In this document: in pieces, positions 27,181 through 35,872 of the stretch | Numbering within the stretch: position 1 is the first letter of the stretch | Layout: each line of letters starts with the position of its first letter | The notes under the pieces: generated by a model | The model's input: only the letters and a program-made list of their open reading frames with translations | What the model was told of the DNA's origin: nothing | The model's database searches: none | Program-made: the position numbers and the translations under genes | Assembly (NCBI RefSeq): GCF_001017125.1 | Contig: NZ_JXOJ01000004.1 | Coordinates: 124,001-188,000, forward strand | Source: Methanoculleus sediminis | Lineage (GTDB): Archaea > Halobacteriota > Methanomicrobia > Methanomicrobiales > Methanoculleaceae | Length of the DNA: 64,000 nucleotides | Reading direction: 5' to 3'

Positions 27181-28038
27181 ATGAGCGACCGTGACGAGCA
27201 TATCATAGAGGCCGCCGGCAGGTGCCGGGTCGTGATCCGGAACGGCGGGGTGGTCGAGGTCGGGACGCCGCAGATTGGGGACTGCCCGCTGGCACGCCGG
27301 TTCGCCTTCCCGGTCAAGGAGATGACGACGGAGGAGATACGGAAGAATATCGAGGAACGGATTCGATCGTTCGGGATGTGCACGCCGGAGCGCGAGGTCC
27401 TTGCCGGGCCGGACTTCGTCATCTTCGGGGCCTCGGAACTCCTGAGCAGCGCCGTCCGCCGGGGAGATCTCGACGCCGCGGTGATCGTCTCCGACGGGGC
27501 GGGGACGCTTGTTGCGACGAACCCCGCCCTCATCCAGGGGATCGGCGGCCGGATGTCGGGGCTCGTGAAGACGAGCCCTATCCGCGAGGTTATCGCGCGG
27601 ATCGAGGAGAACGGAGGCGCCGTCCTCGATCCGGCAACCGCCGCGATCGACCAGGCCGCCGGCGTCGCCCTGGCGGCAGAACTCGGTCATCGCCGGATAG
27701 CCGTGACCACCGCAATTGCCGCCGAAGCGGCGGCCATCCGGGAGCGTTTCCCCGGTGCCGTGATCGTCGCCGTCCACACGACCGGGTTCTCGCGGGAGGA
27801 CGCCGCCCTGATGGCCCGCTCGGCCGATCTCCTCACCGCCTGCGCCTCGCGGCACATCCGTGATGAGGCGGCGAAGACCGCGCTCCTCCAGGCGGGGACG
27901 TCGATTCCGGTCTTTGCAATGACGGCCGCAGGAAAAGGAATCATTCTCGGCAAAGTCGCGGAGACCGATCAGCAGGTCATCGTCCACGGAGCGCGCCTTC
28001 CGGTGCCGGGCTCGCAGTCGCCCTCGCCGCTCCGCTGA
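27181..28038 (+). CDS. Methanogenesis marker protein 8 (DUF2099)
   Basis: This 285-residue protein belongs to a family found in methanogens and used as a genomic marker for methanogenesis; its biochemical role is not settled. Landmarks are CRVVIRNGGVVEVGTPQI, FGMCTPEREVL, AAVIVSDGAGTLVATNP, IGGRMSGLVKTSP and VHTTGFSREDA. The frame is open from 27109, but homology begins at MSDRDEHIIEAAGRC, so I use ATG 27181. It is convergent with the HAD gene, with no gap between them. Its presence is the best single indicator that this is a methanogen. Confidence 0.9.
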   Translation: MSDRDEHIIEAAGRCRVVIRNGGVVEVGTPQIGDCPLARRFAFPVKEMTTEEIRKNIEERIRSFGMCTPEREVLAGPDFVIFGASELLSSAVRRGDLDAAVIVSDGAGTLVATNPALIQGIGGRMSGLVKTSPIREVIARIEENGGAVLDPATAAIDQAAGVALAAELGHRRIAVTTAIAAEAAAIRERFPGAVIVAVHTTGFSREDAALMARSADLLTACASRHIRDEAAKTALLQAGTSIPVFAMTAAGKGIILGKVAETDQQVIVHGARLPVPGSQSPSPLR

Positions 28039-28734
28039 TTACCTGCCCGTAATGCCGACGTGGCCCGCGAGTTCGGCAAACTCGGCCAGAACGATGTCGG
28101 CCTTTATGTCCGGCACGCTGCCGTCGCGCCAGTCGCCGTAGGCGGCGAACGCGGTCACCATCCCGAGATGTCTCCCGGGAGCGATGTCGCGGACCAGACT
28201 GTCGCCCACCATCATCGCCCGCGCCGGAGCCGCATCGAGCCGCCGGAGAGCGCAGAGGAGGGAGTCGGGCTCCGGTTTCCGTCTGCCCGAGATCTCCGGG
28301 GTCACCACGGTCTCGAAGTAATCGATGAGCCCGGTCTTCTCGAGTCGCCGGCGTGCCTGGGGCGACTCCGCGTCGGTCACGACCGCGAGAGAGATCCCGG
28401 CGTCCCCGAGGCGCCGGAGCGTCTCCTCGACGCCCGGGTACGCCTCCACCAGGCCGAGTTTCACGTCTTCGTAGGTGCGGCAGCAGACCTGAAACGTCCT
28501 CTCCTCATACACCCCGAGATCGTTCATGTAGTCGCGTATGTTCTCGTGATCCTCGAACCCGTGAATTCCCCGGAGGAACTGCGAGAAGAGCGCTTCGGGG
28601 TCGCCGGCTCCGAGGTGGTCGACCACGCACCGGCACGCCTCCCGCTTCGCTCGCACAAAGTCAAAGAGGGTGTTGTCCATGTCGCAGAGGACCGCCTCTA
28701 CCGCGTTATGCCGAGTGCCGTCAGGTTTCTGCAT
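28039..28734 (-). CDS. HAD superfamily hydrolase
   Basis: This 231-residue phosphatase-like protein has the four HAD motifs: DMDNTLFDF (I), VVTDAES (II), a Lys in GRRKPEP (III) and MVGDSLVRDI (IV), plus a helical cap at about residues 30-100. The substrate is unknown; the N1-type cap suits small phosphorylated metabolites. The start is ATG 28734 with GAGGG upstream. It overlaps the end of the PIN-like gene by 37 nt, so it is the third gene of the CARF-PIN operon. Whether it takes part in that system or is a passenger is open. Confidence 0.88.
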   Translation of the reverse strand: MQKPDGTRHNAVEAVLCDMDNTLFDFVRAKREACRCVVDHLGAGDPEALFSQFLRGIHGFEDHENIRDYMNDLGVYEERTFQVCCRTYEDVKLGLVEAYPGVEETLRRLGDAGISLAVVTDAESPQARRRLEKTGLIDYFETVVTPEISGRRKPEPDSLLCALRRLDAAPARAMMVGDSLVRDIAPGRHLGMVTAFAAYGDWRDGSVPDIKADIVLAEFAELAGHVGITGR

Positions 28735-29705
28735 ATCTTGAGTTCCCTCATGAATGCACGGTACGCCTCGTCGTCCCGGAAACGGACCTTCAGTTCGTCG
28801 AGGTCGTTGCCCTTCCCGCCGTACTCCCCGAAGATCGTGATGCCGTTGCACTGCACGAACCCGAAGACGGCGGCGATGTTGAAGAGCAGCCGCCGGAACG
28901 CCTGCGCCGTGCAGGCTGTTGCCTCCAATATATATGGGCGGTCGAAGTAGAAGTACTCGAGCCCCTCGGCCATGCAGAGGTCGGCCATGTAGATGTCGGC
29001 GGTCAGGAGAACCGGGAGGGCATACCGCTCATCCTCGAACTTCCGGAGCGCCCGGACGATATTGCGGTCGTTCTCCTCGGAGAGATGCGTATGCGGCCCC
29101 GGCGCGGCGATCTCCGTCGCCCGGTCGCGGATGGTGCGGTACTCCTTCAGCGCGAGGTACGCCGCTTTCCTCGACCGCTTCATTCGTTTGTTCTCGAGCT
29201 GGGCGATTTGTTCCCGGCAGTCGGGCGCCAGTGCCGTCATCTCCCCGATCGCCTTTGCCGGGTACTTGCGGTTGATGGCATACGCGATCTCGTCCCGGAC
29301 GGTATCGACGATCAGGTAGGAGGCGTGATCGATCCCGGGGTTGTTCGATGCAAACCCGTGGTAGAAGAGGTTCGTATCCAGGCCGAAGAAGACGGCTTTC
29401 TTGAGCTGCCCGTAGGATGCGAGCATCGCATCAAAGGCGGCCTGGTTCACATAGCGGGCAATCCCGCTTGCGAACATGCACTCCTGGAGATCGGCGTAGG
29501 AGGGAAGTTCCGCGGAGACCGGCTCGTATCCGGCGAGCCAGTCCCGGAAGGTCTCGCGGGATGCGGGCAGTTCGAGCGAAAACCCGGCTCCTTTCGGACG
29601 TGCGACCAGGATATCTCCCTCGTAGAGCGGGTACGTGACGCGGATCTCGTCGAGACTGTTGATGAGAACCTGCAGTTCGCCCTCCCTGACGACCGTATCG
29701 TTCAT
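28698..29705 (-). CDS. PIN-domain-like nuclease, CARF partner
   Basis: This is a 335-residue protein. After about 100 residues of unassigned N-terminus comes KKAVFFGLDTNLFYHGF (D110), the first acidic strand of a PIN domain. Further acidic residues follow at E139, then ENDRNIVRAL (D213) and VLLTADIYMAD (D237, D242), in the order expected for a PIN RNase active site. The domain contains a long insertion (about residues 140-205) of basic helices, with KNKRMKRSRK-like content. The start ATG overlaps the CARF-like gene stop by 4 nt (ATGA), giving tight coupling. Inferred role: an RNase controlled by the CARF protein. The assignment is by motif reading only. Confidence 0.6.
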   Translation of the reverse strand: MNDTVVREGELQVLINSLDEIRVTYPLYEGDILVARPKGAGFSLELPASRETFRDWLAGYEPVSAELPSYADLQECMFASGIARYVNQAAFDAMLASYGQLKKAVFFGLDTNLFYHGFASNNPGIDHASYLIVDTVRDEIAYAINRKYPAKAIGEMTALAPDCREQIAQLENKRMKRSRKAAYLALKEYRTIRDRATEIAAPGPHTHLSEENDRNIVRALRKFEDERYALPVLLTADIYMADLCMAEGLEYFYFDRPYILEATACTAQAFRRLLFNIAAVFGFVQCNGITIFGEYGGKGNDLDELKVRFRDDEAYRAFMRELKICRNLTALGITR

Positions 29706-30229
29706 CCTCTCGCCCCCGCATCCTCCATGATATCCCGGATCTGCTGGATCTGATGCGGGATCATCATGTAGGGTTTTGCAACGTCATCGGTGTTCTTCAT
29801 GGCGAGATAATAGATGTGCCGGATATCGAGCCCCGCGACCGAGACCGCGATCAGCGCCCCGGCGACCGTGACCTTCCTGCCCGAGGTGATGTCGATCGCC
29901 ACATCGAATCCCTGCCGGATGAGGTCCCCGGCAAGCGACCGGATCGTCTGCCCGGCCCGTACGAAGTCGGCTTCCGGCAGGATCTCCGTCCCGATCGCGG
30001 GTGTGAACCCGTATCCCTCAGAGACGGTTCCAACCGCTTCGGCCGCGATCGATGCTTCCTGCGCGTAAGGCTCTTCGGTGACGATAATGACCCGTTCGGG
30101 GCGCAGCCCCTTCTGGTGCAGGACTGCGTGGTAAGCGTTGACGAGCGCCCATGTCGAGCGTCCGAGAAGTGCTATGTAGGCGTCGCCGGAGGCGGGTGTC
30201 ACGGGGTCGATCACTGCTTCAAGACTCAC
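29702..30229 (-). CDS. CARF-like (CRISPR-associated Rossmann fold) sensor protein
   Basis: This 175-residue single-domain protein begins with a strand and glycine loop (YIALLGRSTWALVNAYHAVL) followed by RVIIVTEE. It carries DITSGRKVTVAGALIA at residues 113-128, closely matching the D-[LIV]-T-G-G-[TK]-K ligand-binding motif of CARF domains that sense cyclic oligoadenylates. A final IHYLAMKN-like strand (IYYLAMKN) completes the fold. There is no effector domain in this chain; the PIN-like protein overlaps its stop by 4 nt. The start is GTG 30229, or GTG five codons later with AGGGTGA upstream. No cas gene or CRISPR array is in the window. Confidence 0.65.
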   Translation of the reverse strand: MSLEAVIDPVTPASGDAYIALLGRSTWALVNAYHAVLHQKGLRPERVIIVTEEPYAQEASIAAEAVGTVSEGYGFTPAIGTEILPEADFVRAGQTIRSLAGDLIRQGFDVAIDITSGRKVTVAGALIAVSVAGLDIRHIYYLAMKNTDDVAKPYMMIPHQIQQIRDIMEDAGARG

Positions 30230-30443
30230 CCTGATGCTATATAGGCTTTGTCGGGGCCGCTCTCCCGGGATCGGAGTTCATGGCAGGTACTCAGGGGCCG
30301 TATCCTCCGTAATTTTTGGATAATTGGCTCTGTATTCGCTTCCCCGGGAACTGTGTCAGGGTTCTTGCCTGATCGTGGCGGCATTTTGCTCCCGGGGCTC
30401 CCTGAATACGCCTTTAACGCCGAATAAATTGGAAAATACCGCG

Positions 30444-30462
30444 AAATATTTGGCAAATATTT
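30444..30462. promoter_or_regulatory. Perfect 19-bp palindrome, candidate operator
   Basis: AAATATTTGGCAAATATTT has 9-bp arms around a central G. It lies in the divergent region between the CARF-PIN-HAD operon and the HTH protein gene, 62 bp upstream of the latter. Part of it overlaps a TATA-like stretch, so binding there would affect transcription. The rest of this 294-bp gap shows no gene. Confidence 0.5.
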
Positions 30463-30523
30463 TATGATCGATACCCCCATAGTGGTATAGTAGAGCGCGA
30501 AATTACCCGGAGAGATATGACCC

Positions 30524-31129
30524 ATGGAGATACGAAGAGTGCGATTGCGGACACCGGAAGACATCTGGGGGCTGGCCGACCCGGAGCAGCAGGGGAAGAC
30601 ACGTCAGGACGCCATCGATGACGGGGATCTGATAGAGATCACCCGGATGGGGAGGGATCTGGGCATCACGTTCCCCCTCGCGGTCTCGGCACGGGCCGCA
30701 CAGAGCATGGTTCCGTTCCCGAACATCCCGCAGGAGACCGTTACGGAGAACCTCTGGGACACCCTTCATGCGTTCAGGGACAAAGCCTGCACGACGACCG
30801 AGGGGGAGTTCGAGTTTCAGGTCAGCCTCTACCAGAACGGCCTTGTTCCCACACTGAAGTTCAAGGCCGCGGTCTCCCCCGGGGACGACGGCGAACCGGT
30901 CATCACCATCATGCTGCCGGACGAGAACTGGGAGACGATCGGGTGCGGACATCGTCGTAGCGCAGGCGACGCAATGCTCACCGTCGACGACGTTGCCTCG
31001 ACCCTGAACTTCACCCCCGGCCGTATCCGTGAGTTCATCCGGGAGGAGCGAATTCCGGCGGTCAAGTGCGGAGGCACCTGGCGGATCAAGCGCTCGGAAC
31101 TCAACCGGATCATGAACGAAGGGTTCTGA
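30524..31129 (+). CDS. DUF6573-like domain fused to an excisionase-type HTH
   Basis: This is a 201-residue two-domain protein. Residues 20-100 (TRQDAIDDGDLIEITRMGRD, ITFPLAVSARAAQ) resemble the DUF6573 family, usually seen on phages and plasmids as a stand-alone protein of unknown role. Residues 150-200 (LTVDDVASTLNFTPGRIREF, IPAVKCGGTWRIKRSELNR) form a MerR/excisionase-type winged helix that binds DNA. The ATG 30524 has GGAGAG upstream. It is divergent from the CARF-PIN-HAD operon, with a 19-bp palindrome between them. Inferred role: a repressor or sensor for this locus. Confidence 0.7.
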   Translation: MEIRRVRLRTPEDIWGLADPEQQGKTRQDAIDDGDLIEITRMGRDLGITFPLAVSARAAQSMVPFPNIPQETVTENLWDTLHAFRDKACTTTEGEFEFQVSLYQNGLVPTLKFKAAVSPGDDGEPVITIMLPDENWETIGCGHRRSAGDAMLTVDDVASTLNFTPGRIREFIREERIPAVKCGGTWRIKRSELNRIMNEGF

Positions 31130-31462
31130 TCGGCTGTTCGGGGTTGCATTCAGGTGCCGATGGTGGTTCGTTCGACGGCAGAGCCGAACTTCTCCGGATG
31201 GTTCCCGGCCATGCAGCAACATAGCGGTTGACCGATCACGCCAACGATACAGGGCCCCCGGCAGGCTTATACGATCCTTGCGGCACCGCACCCGTGACCC
31301 CCGGCCCGGTGCGCCTCACCGGTGCGATACGGGCGCTGCCCGGGGACCCCGGGGCCCGGGGAGCTAATATTTGTTCCTGAAACAGGTGATATATAAAAGT
31401 TTTTTTTATTTCTGCGGCACGAGAAACAAACATATTTAATTTTTAGACGTAGAGTAGTCATT
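31130..31462. other. Gene-free stretch upstream of the HEAT-repeat gene
   Basis: There is no gene here that I can support. A GC-rich palindromic cluster (CCCGGGGACCCCGGGGCCCGGGG) lies near 31337-31359. A strong TATA box, GATATATAAAAG, at 31388-31399 is followed by an eight-T run; a second AT-rich box (ATATTTAATTTTT) lies about 25 bp before the HEAT gene ATG. The gene may therefore have two promoters, one of them leaderless. Confidence 0.55.
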
Positions 31463-34400
31463 ATGTGCATCGAGGCCCGACGAGCAGTCCCGGACAGCCA
31501 ATCCGCCGATGCGGCAGCCGGAATCCGCGATGTAGTGGTGGTGTTGCCGGTATCCGCGGAAAGACGCGTGCCCTGGCCCGTTGACGACCGTTCACCATCT
31601 CAGACGTTACGTACCCTTATCTGCGCAATCTTTTGGATCATCTGCCTTCTTCTCCTCCTGCCCGGTGCGGGAGTGCCGGGTATGCCGGCGGTTGAATCCG
31701 TATGCCCTATCGTGGCTCTGCCCGGGCTCTTCGGGCCGAACGGTTCTTCGCTTATCAGGCACTGGATAAAGAGGGATGCCGAAGAGAGCGATGGTGAGGA
31801 CGACCCCGAACCCCCGGACGCCGGTATGTCCGTCGAGGCACCCCCGGGCGGGCATGCCCCGGCCGACGACAGGACGAGCGTCTTTGAGAGGCTTGATAAT
31901 GTCCCCGATGCCCTCCGGCGGTTCGATGATCTCGTTTCGCCGGACGGGGCGGCTACCCCCCCTTCCCCGGCGGAGTTTCTCGCGGACAGTCCCGGAGTTA
32001 TCGCCTCCCCTGACAAGATCGACGTCCCTGCCCCGGCGGAGGGAGCAAAGACCGACGAAGTCTTCCCTGACTTTTCTCTCCCGGACAAAACCCCGTCCCT
32101 CTCTTCCGACGACCTGCCTGCCCCGTACCCCGGCGCCCTCAGCGACGAGGAACTCATGCAGATTCTCGAGTTCGACGACGATGCTTCCCGGTCCGGGATC
32201 GACGAGCTCGAATTCGAGCTCGATTTAGCGGAGGAAGAACCGGCGCCCGTGGCCGCCGGGAGCGATGAACGCCCGATAGAGTCGCTCATCGACGACCTCG
32301 GCAGTGACGATGCCGAGGTTCGCGGGCGTGCCGTCGGTGCCATCGCAGAGCGCGGGGCCGACGCCGTAGAGCCCCTGGTCCGGGCCCTTGCTCTTGCGGG
32401 CGACCGGCGGCGATGGTGCGTCGCCGAAGCCCTCGCCCTGATCGGCGAAGATTCGATCCCCGCGCTGATTGCTGCGCTCGGGGACGCTACGGCGCAGATC
32501 GGGGCGGCAGCCACGCTCGTGCGCATCGGGAGTCCCGCCGTGTCCCCTCTCATCGCGGCGCTTGCCGGCGATGACGGCGAGGTGCAGTTCGGTGCCCGTT
32601 ACGCGCTCCGGGAGATCGGCGACGAGGCAATCCCCTCCCTTATCGAGGCTCTCGGTGCGCCTGAGCGGAGCATCAGAAGATCGGCGGCCTCCGTCCTCCG
32701 GGAACTCGGATGGAAGTCTCCCGACGACGCCGGCGCGATACGCTACCTCGTCGCCGACGAAGCGTGGCTCGATGTCGCGGATTACGGTGAAACTGCGGTC
32801 GAGCCCCTCGTCCGCATCCTGAAGTCCCCCGACAGGGAGGTGTGGTGGAACGCCGCCCGGACTCTCGGGGAGATCGGCGGAGCCGCGATCGATCCCCTGG
32901 TCGAGTTTCTGCACGAAGCGGACGATGAGATCCGCCCTCTGGCGGCCATGGCGCTCACGGAGATCGGTTCTCCTGCGGTCGAGCCGCTCATCGGGCTGCT
33001 CTCCGTCCCCTCCCTCCGCGGAACGGCGGCGGCGGCCCTGGTGAAGATCGGCGAACCGGCGGCGGAGGCGTGCATCCGCGCCCTGGACTCCACGGACGGG
33101 GAGGTAGAGGAGACGCTTCGGAACGTTCTCGGGGCGCTCGGCGAGCCGGCGGTGCCGGCCCTGATCCAGTCGCTGACGTCCGGGCAGTCCCGTATCCGAT
33201 CCCGGGTGGCCATAATTCTCGCCAGGATGAACTGGGAACCCTGGAGCGACGCTGAACGGGCCTGGTACCTGATTGCCCGGGAGGAGTGGATGGAACTTGC
33301 CCGGATGGGCTCGTCGGCCGTCGAGCCGCTGATCCGGACGCTCAACGGCGACGACGACCGTATACGCTGCGAGGCTGCGGCGACGCTCGGCGAGATCGGC
33401 GAACCGGCGGGGGTGGGACCGCTCGTGGATGCCCTCGCCGACGAGGCCGTCGCCCCGGTGGCGGCGGATGCGCTCGTTGCCATCGGAGAACCGGCCGTGG
33501 CGCCCGTCCTCGAGATCCTCGAAAATGGGGGCGGGGCCGCCCGGGAGAACGCCGTCGAAGTTCTGGGCCGGCTCGGGACGCCCGAAGCGGTTCCGGCCAT
33601 CGTCGAACTCGTCAGGACCGGCGAGGATCGTCTTCACCGGAAGGCCGTCGACGCCCTGATCGGCATCGGTGCGCCCGCGGTAGACGCTCTCATCCCCCTC
33701 CTCGGCGAGGAGGGCGACGGGCAGGCAGGAGCGACGGCTGCTCTCACCGGGATCGGCGATCCGGCCGTCGAACCGCTTGCCGGGGCACTCGGCGGCGAGA
33801 ACTCGTCGATCCGGATGGGAGCCGCAAGAGTTCTCGAGAAACTCGAGTGGGCTCCCGAAGAGGGGACAGAGGAGGAGATCGTTTACCTGATCGCGCTGCA
33901 GCGATGGCCGGAGGTCGTGGAGCTCGGTGCTCCCGCCGTCGATCTCCTGGTGGCACGGCTCGGCGACCTCGATGAGGCGGTGCAGGCCGCGGCGATGGAG
34001 GCGCTGGTCGGCATCGCCGCCCCTGCGGTCCCTTCCCTGATCCGGTTGCTCGGCAGAAAGGCGCTCCGCGAACCGGCGGAAGAGACGCTTGTCGCGATCG
34101 GGGAACCGGCGGTGGAACCGCTGATCCAGGCCCTGGACAAGGTTCGGCTCCGCAAAACGGCCGCCGGGGTCCTGGTCAGGATCGGGAGGCCTGCAGCCGG
34201 CGCGCTCGTCCCGGTTCTCGGGCATCCCGAGATCGGGCAGACGGCAGCCGGGATTCTCGAGGCGATGGGGGAGGCTTCCTTCGAGGCGCTGGTCGAGGCG
34301 CTCGGAAACGACGATGCCCTGATCCGGCAGCGGGCGGGAGATGTGCTCGCCGGTCTCGGGGAAGCGGCTGCGGCTCCGCTCATCGGGGCGCTGGGGCACC

Positions 34401-35728
34401 CCGACGATACCCTCCGGCTCGGGGCGATCGATGCCCTCACCCGATTCGGGGACCCGGTCGTCGATCTTCTTACGCAGGCTCTCAACGATGAACGCTATCT
34501 GGTCCGGCTGGGTGCGGCCGAGGTCCTCGGCAGAGCCGGATGGGAGCCGCAGACCGAAAGCGAGACCGTCTGGTATCTGATCGCGAAGGAGCAGTGGGCT
34601 TCCGTTGCCGGGATCGGGCCCGGTGCGGTCGAGCCGTTGATCCGGACGCTCAACGATCCCGACAGCGCTATCCAGGTGGGTGCGGCACGCGCGCTCGGCA
34701 TGATCGGGGGGTCTGCAGTCGCGAAGCTGATTTACGAACTCCGGACCGAGCAGGACGGCACGCAGAGAAAGGCGGTCGAAGCGCTCAAGATGATCGGCGA
34801 ACCGGCGGTCATCCCGCTCATCGACGCGCTCCAGGACCGTGACTGGCAGATCCGCCTGGGGGCGGCGCGGGCTCTCGTCGGTATCGGCGATCCGGCCGTC
34901 GAACCGCTTGTCCGGGCTCTTCGCGCCGCCCCTCCGGCAATCCGGATGGGAGCGGCCGCGACGCTCGGCAAGATCGGGAACCCGGCGGCCATCGAACCGC
35001 TGACCGATGCGCTCCTGCAGGACGACTGGCGCCTGGGGCGCGTCGTGGTACGGGCGCTCGGCATGATGGGCGAGCCGGCGGTCAGGCCGCTTCTGCGCGT
35101 CCTCAGGGACGGGAACGATGCGTCCCGGAAGAGCGCGGTGGCGGCGCTCGTCCTGATCGGCGAGCCGGCGTGCCGTCTGCTCCCCGGTGCCCTCACCGAC
35201 GAGCATTTCCGCGTCCGTGCCGGGGTCGCGGATGCTCTCGACCGCCTGGAATGGTCGCCCGCAACGGGAGAGGAGGCGGTCGTCTACCTGATTGCAAAGG
35301 AGCGGTGGGGCGATCTCGCCCGGGTAGGACCGGTCGCGGTCGAACCGCTGCTCGCGGTGCTCGACGACCGCGACGACAGCATCCGGCGGCGGGCGGCGAA
35401 AGTCCTCGGGGAGATCGGCGACCCGCGTGCGGTTCCGGGGCTCATGAACCTCCTCCACGACGACTACTACAGCGTCCGCCGGGAGGCCGCAACGGCAATC
35501 GTCGCCACGGGGGCCCCGGCGATGGAGCCGGTCGTAGCCGCACTTGGCGACCCGGACGGCGATGTCCGGAAACGTGCGGCGGACGTGCTCGCCGAGATCG
35601 GGGATGCGCGGGCAATCGGGGCCCTCGAGCGCATCTTCGACGACGAGGACTGGTATGCCCGGAAAGCCGCCGAGAATGCGGTGGAGCGGATCCGGGCACG
35701 GGCGGGAAAGGAGACCGGCGGTCTGTAG
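31463..35728 (+). CDS. Giant HEAT-repeat (PBS lyase-type) protein
   Basis: This is a 1421-residue protein. Residues 51-70 (LICAIFWIICLLLLLPGAGV) form one membrane segment, followed by an acidic disordered stretch to about residue 260 and then about 38 short HEAT repeats of the PBS-lyase type (AVEPLIRTLNDPDSAIQVGA, ALGMIG). Five times the array is broken by a distinct module of pattern xWxPxxxxExxxYLIAxExWxxLAxxGxxAVEPL (near 32706, 33228, 33844, 34539 and 35248). The fold is an extended solenoid scaffold; the partner is unknown. The first 48 residues before the membrane segment may be untranslated if a downstream start is used. Confidence 0.85.
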   Translation: MCIEARRAVPDSQSADAAAGIRDVVVVLPVSAERRVPWPVDDRSPSQTLRTLICAIFWIICLLLLLPGAGVPGMPAVESVCPIVALPGLFGPNGSSLIRHWIKRDAEESDGEDDPEPPDAGMSVEAPPGGHAPADDRTSVFERLDNVPDALRRFDDLVSPDGAATPPSPAEFLADSPGVIASPDKIDVPAPAEGAKTDEVFPDFSLPDKTPSLSSDDLPAPYPGALSDEELMQILEFDDDASRSGIDELEFELDLAEEEPAPVAAGSDERPIESLIDDLGSDDAEVRGRAVGAIAERGADAVEPLVRALALAGDRRRWCVAEALALIGEDSIPALIAALGDATAQIGAAATLVRIGSPAVSPLIAALAGDDGEVQFGARYALREIGDEAIPSLIEALGAPERSIRRSAASVLRELGWKSPDDAGAIRYLVADEAWLDVADYGETAVEPLVRILKSPDREVWWNAARTLGEIGGAAIDPLVEFLHEADDEIRPLAAMALTEIGSPAVEPLIGLLSVPSLRGTAAAALVKIGEPAAEACIRALDSTDGEVEETLRNVLGALGEPAVPALIQSLTSGQSRIRSRVAIILARMNWEPWSDAERAWYLIAREEWMELARMGSSAVEPLIRTLNGDDDRIRCEAAATLGEIGEPAGVGPLVDALADEAVAPVAADALVAIGEPAVAPVLEILENGGGAARENAVEVLGRLGTPEAVPAIVELVRTGEDRLHRKAVDALIGIGAPAVDALIPLLGEEGDGQAGATAALTGIGDPAVEPLAGALGGENSSIRMGAARVLEKLEWAPEEGTEEEIVYLIALQRWPEVVELGAPAVDLLVARLGDLDEAVQAAAMEALVGIAAPAVPSLIRLLGRKALREPAEETLVAIGEPAVEPLIQALDKVRLRKTAAGVLVRIGRPAAGALVPVLGHPEIGQTAAGILEAMGEASFEALVEALGNDDALIRQRAGDVLAGLGEAAAAPLIGALGHPDDTLRLGAIDALTRFGDPVVDLLTQALNDERYLVRLGAAEVLGRAGWEPQTESETVWYLIAKEQWASVAGIGPGAVEPLIRTLNDPDSAIQVGAARALGMIGGSAVAKLIYELRTEQDGTQRKAVEALKMIGEPAVIPLIDALQDRDWQIRLGAARALVGIGDPAVEPLVRALRAAPPAIRMGAAATLGKIGNPAAIEPLTDALLQDDWRLGRVVVRALGMMGEPAVRPLLRVLRDGNDASRKSAVAALVLIGEPACRLLPGALTDEHFRVRAGVADALDRLEWSPATGEEAVVYLIAKERWGDLARVGPVAVEPLLAVLDDRDDSIRRRAAKVLGEIGDPRAVPGLMNLLHDDYYSVRREAATAIVATGAPAMEPVVAALGDPDGDVRKRAADVLAEIGDARAIGALERIFDDEDWYARKAAENAVERIRARAGKETGGL

Positions 35729-35872
35729 GCCGGTTCGGGCTCTTTGCCCGCGATTTCGGTTTTTACAGGTTATCAGCGGGTCGGTTGTGAAAGACGTCGC
35801 TTCCTCCTAGGCGATATCACGCTGTTTCGCAACCATTATCTCTCCGCTCATGAGATCTTCCCATGATCCACC

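Noticed and set aside
28698-30229. Type III CRISPR accessory locus
   Set aside because: Although a CARF-like protein is present, I found no cas10, csm/cmr genes, cas1/cas2 or repeat-spacer array anywhere in the window.
32225-35458. Very long leftward open frame opposite the HEAT-repeat gene
   Set aside because: It is open because the sense repeats avoid certain codons; the translation is Arg/Asp-rich and periodic as the mirror of the repeats.
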